A stretch of 64,000 nucleotides of DNA. Source: Pandoraea eparura (GTDB lineage Bacteria; Pseudomonadota; Gammaproteobacteria; Burkholderiales; Burkholderiaceae). The notes beneath the pieces were generated by a model that did not search any database, was not told the origin of the DNA, and saw only the letters and a program-made list of their open reading frames with translations. Shown piece after piece: positions 62,526 to 64,000 of this stretch (within the stretch, counting starts at the first letter, position 1; each line of letters begins with the position of its first letter). The position numbers and the translations under genes are program-made. The stretch covers positions 248,001 through 312,000 of the forward strand of contig NZ_CABPSH010000003.1 in assembly GCF_902459725.1 (NCBI RefSeq), written 5' to 3'.

Positions 62526-63266
62526 TCAGCCCATGTGAAGGCCGCCGTTGAGCGAGAAGTCCGCCCCCGTCGAGAAGCCGGAGTCTTCCGACGCCAGCCA
62601 TGCCACGATGGAACCGATCTCGCCCGGTTCGCCCAGGCGCTTGACCGGAATCGTCGCCACGATCTTGTCGAGCACGTCCTGACGAATCGAGCGCACCATG
62701 TCCGTGCCGATATACCCCGGCGACACCGTGTTGACGGTCACACCCTTGGTCGCCACTTCCTGCGCGAGCGACATCGTGAAGCCATGGATACCGGCTTTGG
62801 CCGTCGAGTAGTTCGTCTGACCGAACTGACCCTTTTGTCCGTTGACCGACGAGATGTTGATGATGCGGCCCCAGCCACGCTCGCACATGCCCTCGATGAC
62901 CTGCTTGGTCACGTTGAACAGGCTCGTGAGGTTGGTGTCGATAACCGCATCCCAGTCTTCGCGGGTCATCTTGCGGAAGACGACGTCGCGCGTGATGCCC
63001 GCATTGTTCACCAGCACGTCGACCTCGCCGACTTCGGCCTTGACCTTGTCGAACGCGGCCTTGGTCGATTCCCAGTCACCGACGTTCCCTTCGGATGCGA
63101 TGAAGTCGAACCCCAACGCTTTCTGATCTTCAAGCCACTTCACGCGGCGCGGCGAATTCGGCCCGCATCCCGCCACGACCTTGAAGCCATCCTTGTGCAG
63201 CCGCTGGCAAATGGACGTACCAATACCGCCCATCCCACCTGTCACATATGCAATGCGTTGAGTCAT
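62526..63266 (-). CDS. phbB: Acetoacetyl-CoA reductase PhbB
   Basis: NADPH-dependent SDR of 246 residues that reduces acetoacetyl-CoA to (R)-3-hydroxybutyryl-CoA, second step of PHB synthesis. The motif TGGMGGIG is at 9-16. NNAGITRD, NISSVNGQKGQFGQTNY and YSTAKAGIHGF give the full Ser-Tyr-Lys set. The start MTQRIAYVTGG is that of the family; the longer frame enters the intergenic region. It lies 183 bp downstream of phbA. Confidence 0.95.
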   Translation of the reverse strand: MTQRIAYVTGGMGGIGTSICQRLHKDGFKVVAGCGPNSPRRVKWLEDQKALGFDFIASEGNVGDWESTKAAFDKVKAEVGEVDVLVNNAGITRDVVFRKMTREDWDAVIDTNLTSLFNVTKQVIEGMCERGWGRIINISSVNGQKGQFGQTNYSTAKAGIHGFTMSLAQEVATKGVTVNTVSPGYIGTDMVRSIRQDVLDKIVATIPVKRLGEPGEIGSIVAWLASEDSGFSTGADFSLNGGLHMG

Positions 63267-63449
63267 GGAAAGCTTCCCCCAAAAATAGCGACATCTCTGC
63301 CGCCTGTTGCGACTGCCAATTGACTGACGCACAAGGCGCGCGTTCCCACGCGTGCCTTTCGTCTCCTGCCGACTTCAGCGTGCGCCCATGCGCACTGGAC
63401 GCACGGGCGATACCGATTCGATTGTTGTCAAACGCTGTTCCAAGACGCG

Positions 63450-64000
63450 TCAGACGCGCTCGAGCGCCAACGCAACGCCCATGCCGCCGCCGATACACAG
63501 CGAGGCCAGACCGCGACGCGCATCACGGCGCGCCATCTCGTGCAACAACGTCACGAGAATACGGCAGCCCGACGCCCCGATCGGGTGACCGATGGCGATG
63601 GCGCCGCCGTTCACGTTGATCTTCGAGGTGTCCCAGCCCATCTGCTGGTTCACGGCCAGTGCCTGCGCCGCAAAGGCTTCGTTGATTTCCATCAGGTCCA
63701 GATCGCTGGCCTTCCAGCCCGCACGCGAAAGGCAACGCTGCGATGCCGGCACCGGGCCGATGCCCATCACCTTCGGATCGACGCCCGCATTCGCATACGC
63801 CACGATGCGCGCGAGCGGCGTGAGGCCCAATTGTTCAGCGCGCCTGGCCGACATCACGACCACGGCCGCGGCGCCGTCGTTGATGCCCGAGGCATTGGCC
63901 GCCGTCACCGTGCCGTCCTTCGCGAATGCAGGCTTCAGGCCCGCGAGCGACTCGGCCGTCACGCCGTGGCGGACGAATTCGTCGGTGTTGAACACCAGCG
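63450..64000 (-). CDS. phbA: Acetyl-CoA acetyltransferase PhbA, N-terminus outside window
   Basis: The C-terminal 183 residues or so of a biosynthetic thiolase that condenses two acetyl-CoA in PHB synthesis. [19 protein letters not shown] gives the catalytic His and [17 protein letters not shown] the second Cys. The sequence at the edge ([12 protein letters not shown]) is internal, so the gene continues beyond the window. Followed by phbB and phaR, as in other Burkholderiaceae. Confidence 0.92.
   Translation of the reverse strand, partial: LVFNTDEFVRHGVTAESLAGLKPAFAKDGTVTAANASGINDGAAAVVVMSARRAEQLGLTPLARIVAYANAGVDPKVMGIGPVPASQRCLSRAGWKASDLDLMEINEAFAAQALAVNQQMGWDTSKINVNGGAIAIGHPIGASGCRILVTLLHEMARRDARRGLASLCIGGGMGVALALERV

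Overview
The window looks like the chromosome of a beta-proteobacterium of the Burkholderiaceae (Burkholderia/Pandoraea/Ralstonia type). This rests on the core genes in the right half: phbA-phbB-phaR for polyhydroxybutyrate, ompR-envZ, ahpC-ahpD, ispD-ispF, mfd, rimO, GC-rich codon use and a DUF1800/DUF1501 pair. A genus call (Pandoraea is my guess) is from memory and was not tested.

The window has two unlike halves joined at a tRNA-Leu(UAG) gene at about 34.1 kb. Left of the tRNA (1-34.1 kb) is a genomic island of visibly lower GC, rich in LysR regulators, transporters and insertion-sequence debris. It ends in a phage-type tyrosine integrase with an excisionase-like gene that lies 47 bp from the tRNA 3' end. 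The island carries: (a) 1-10 kb, a CoA-transferase, an SDR, an AtzE/AtzG-like amidase pair, a DUF485/sodium-solute symporter pair with a divergent LysR gene, an acyl-CoA dehydrogenase and a nitrile hydratase (alpha, beta); (b) 10-15.4 kb, decayed IS110 and IS3 elements, an SDR/LysR divergent pair and an intact IS1111-group element inside an internally deleted IS3 element; (c) 15.5-25.2 kb, a second catabolic block (thioesterase, iron alcohol dehydrogenase, SDR, alpha/beta hydrolase, MFS transporter, LysR, enoyl-CoA hydratase, CoA-transferase, MFS transporter); (d) 25.5-34.1 kb, a decayed IS3 element, a plasmid-like ParM/ParR-type partition pair, a chain of overlapping genes around a tyrosine recombinase, then xis-like and int genes.

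Together the enzymes suggest a route in which a nitrile is hydrated to an amide, the amide is hydrolysed to an acid, the acid becomes a CoA thioester, and this is dehydrogenated, hydrated, oxidised and released. The substrate cannot be read from the sequence. The CoA-transferase and SDR functions are each present twice, so the two blocks may serve two branches or two substrates.

Right of the tRNA (34.2-64 kb) is ordinary core genome: a degenerate squalene/phytoene-synthase-family gene, DUF1501/DUF1800 genes, ompR-envZ, an OxyR-type promoter before ahpC-ahpD, ispF/ispD, mfd, argE, an MHS transporter, amino-acid enzymes, an isochorismatase-family hydrolase, a GlxA-type regulator, serB, a cystathionine beta-lyase-like gene, a thiolase, a sugar kinase coupled to rimO, and the PHB genes, with phbA running off the right edge. 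Two short tandem-repeat tracts (8-bp and 9-bp units) lie between core genes.
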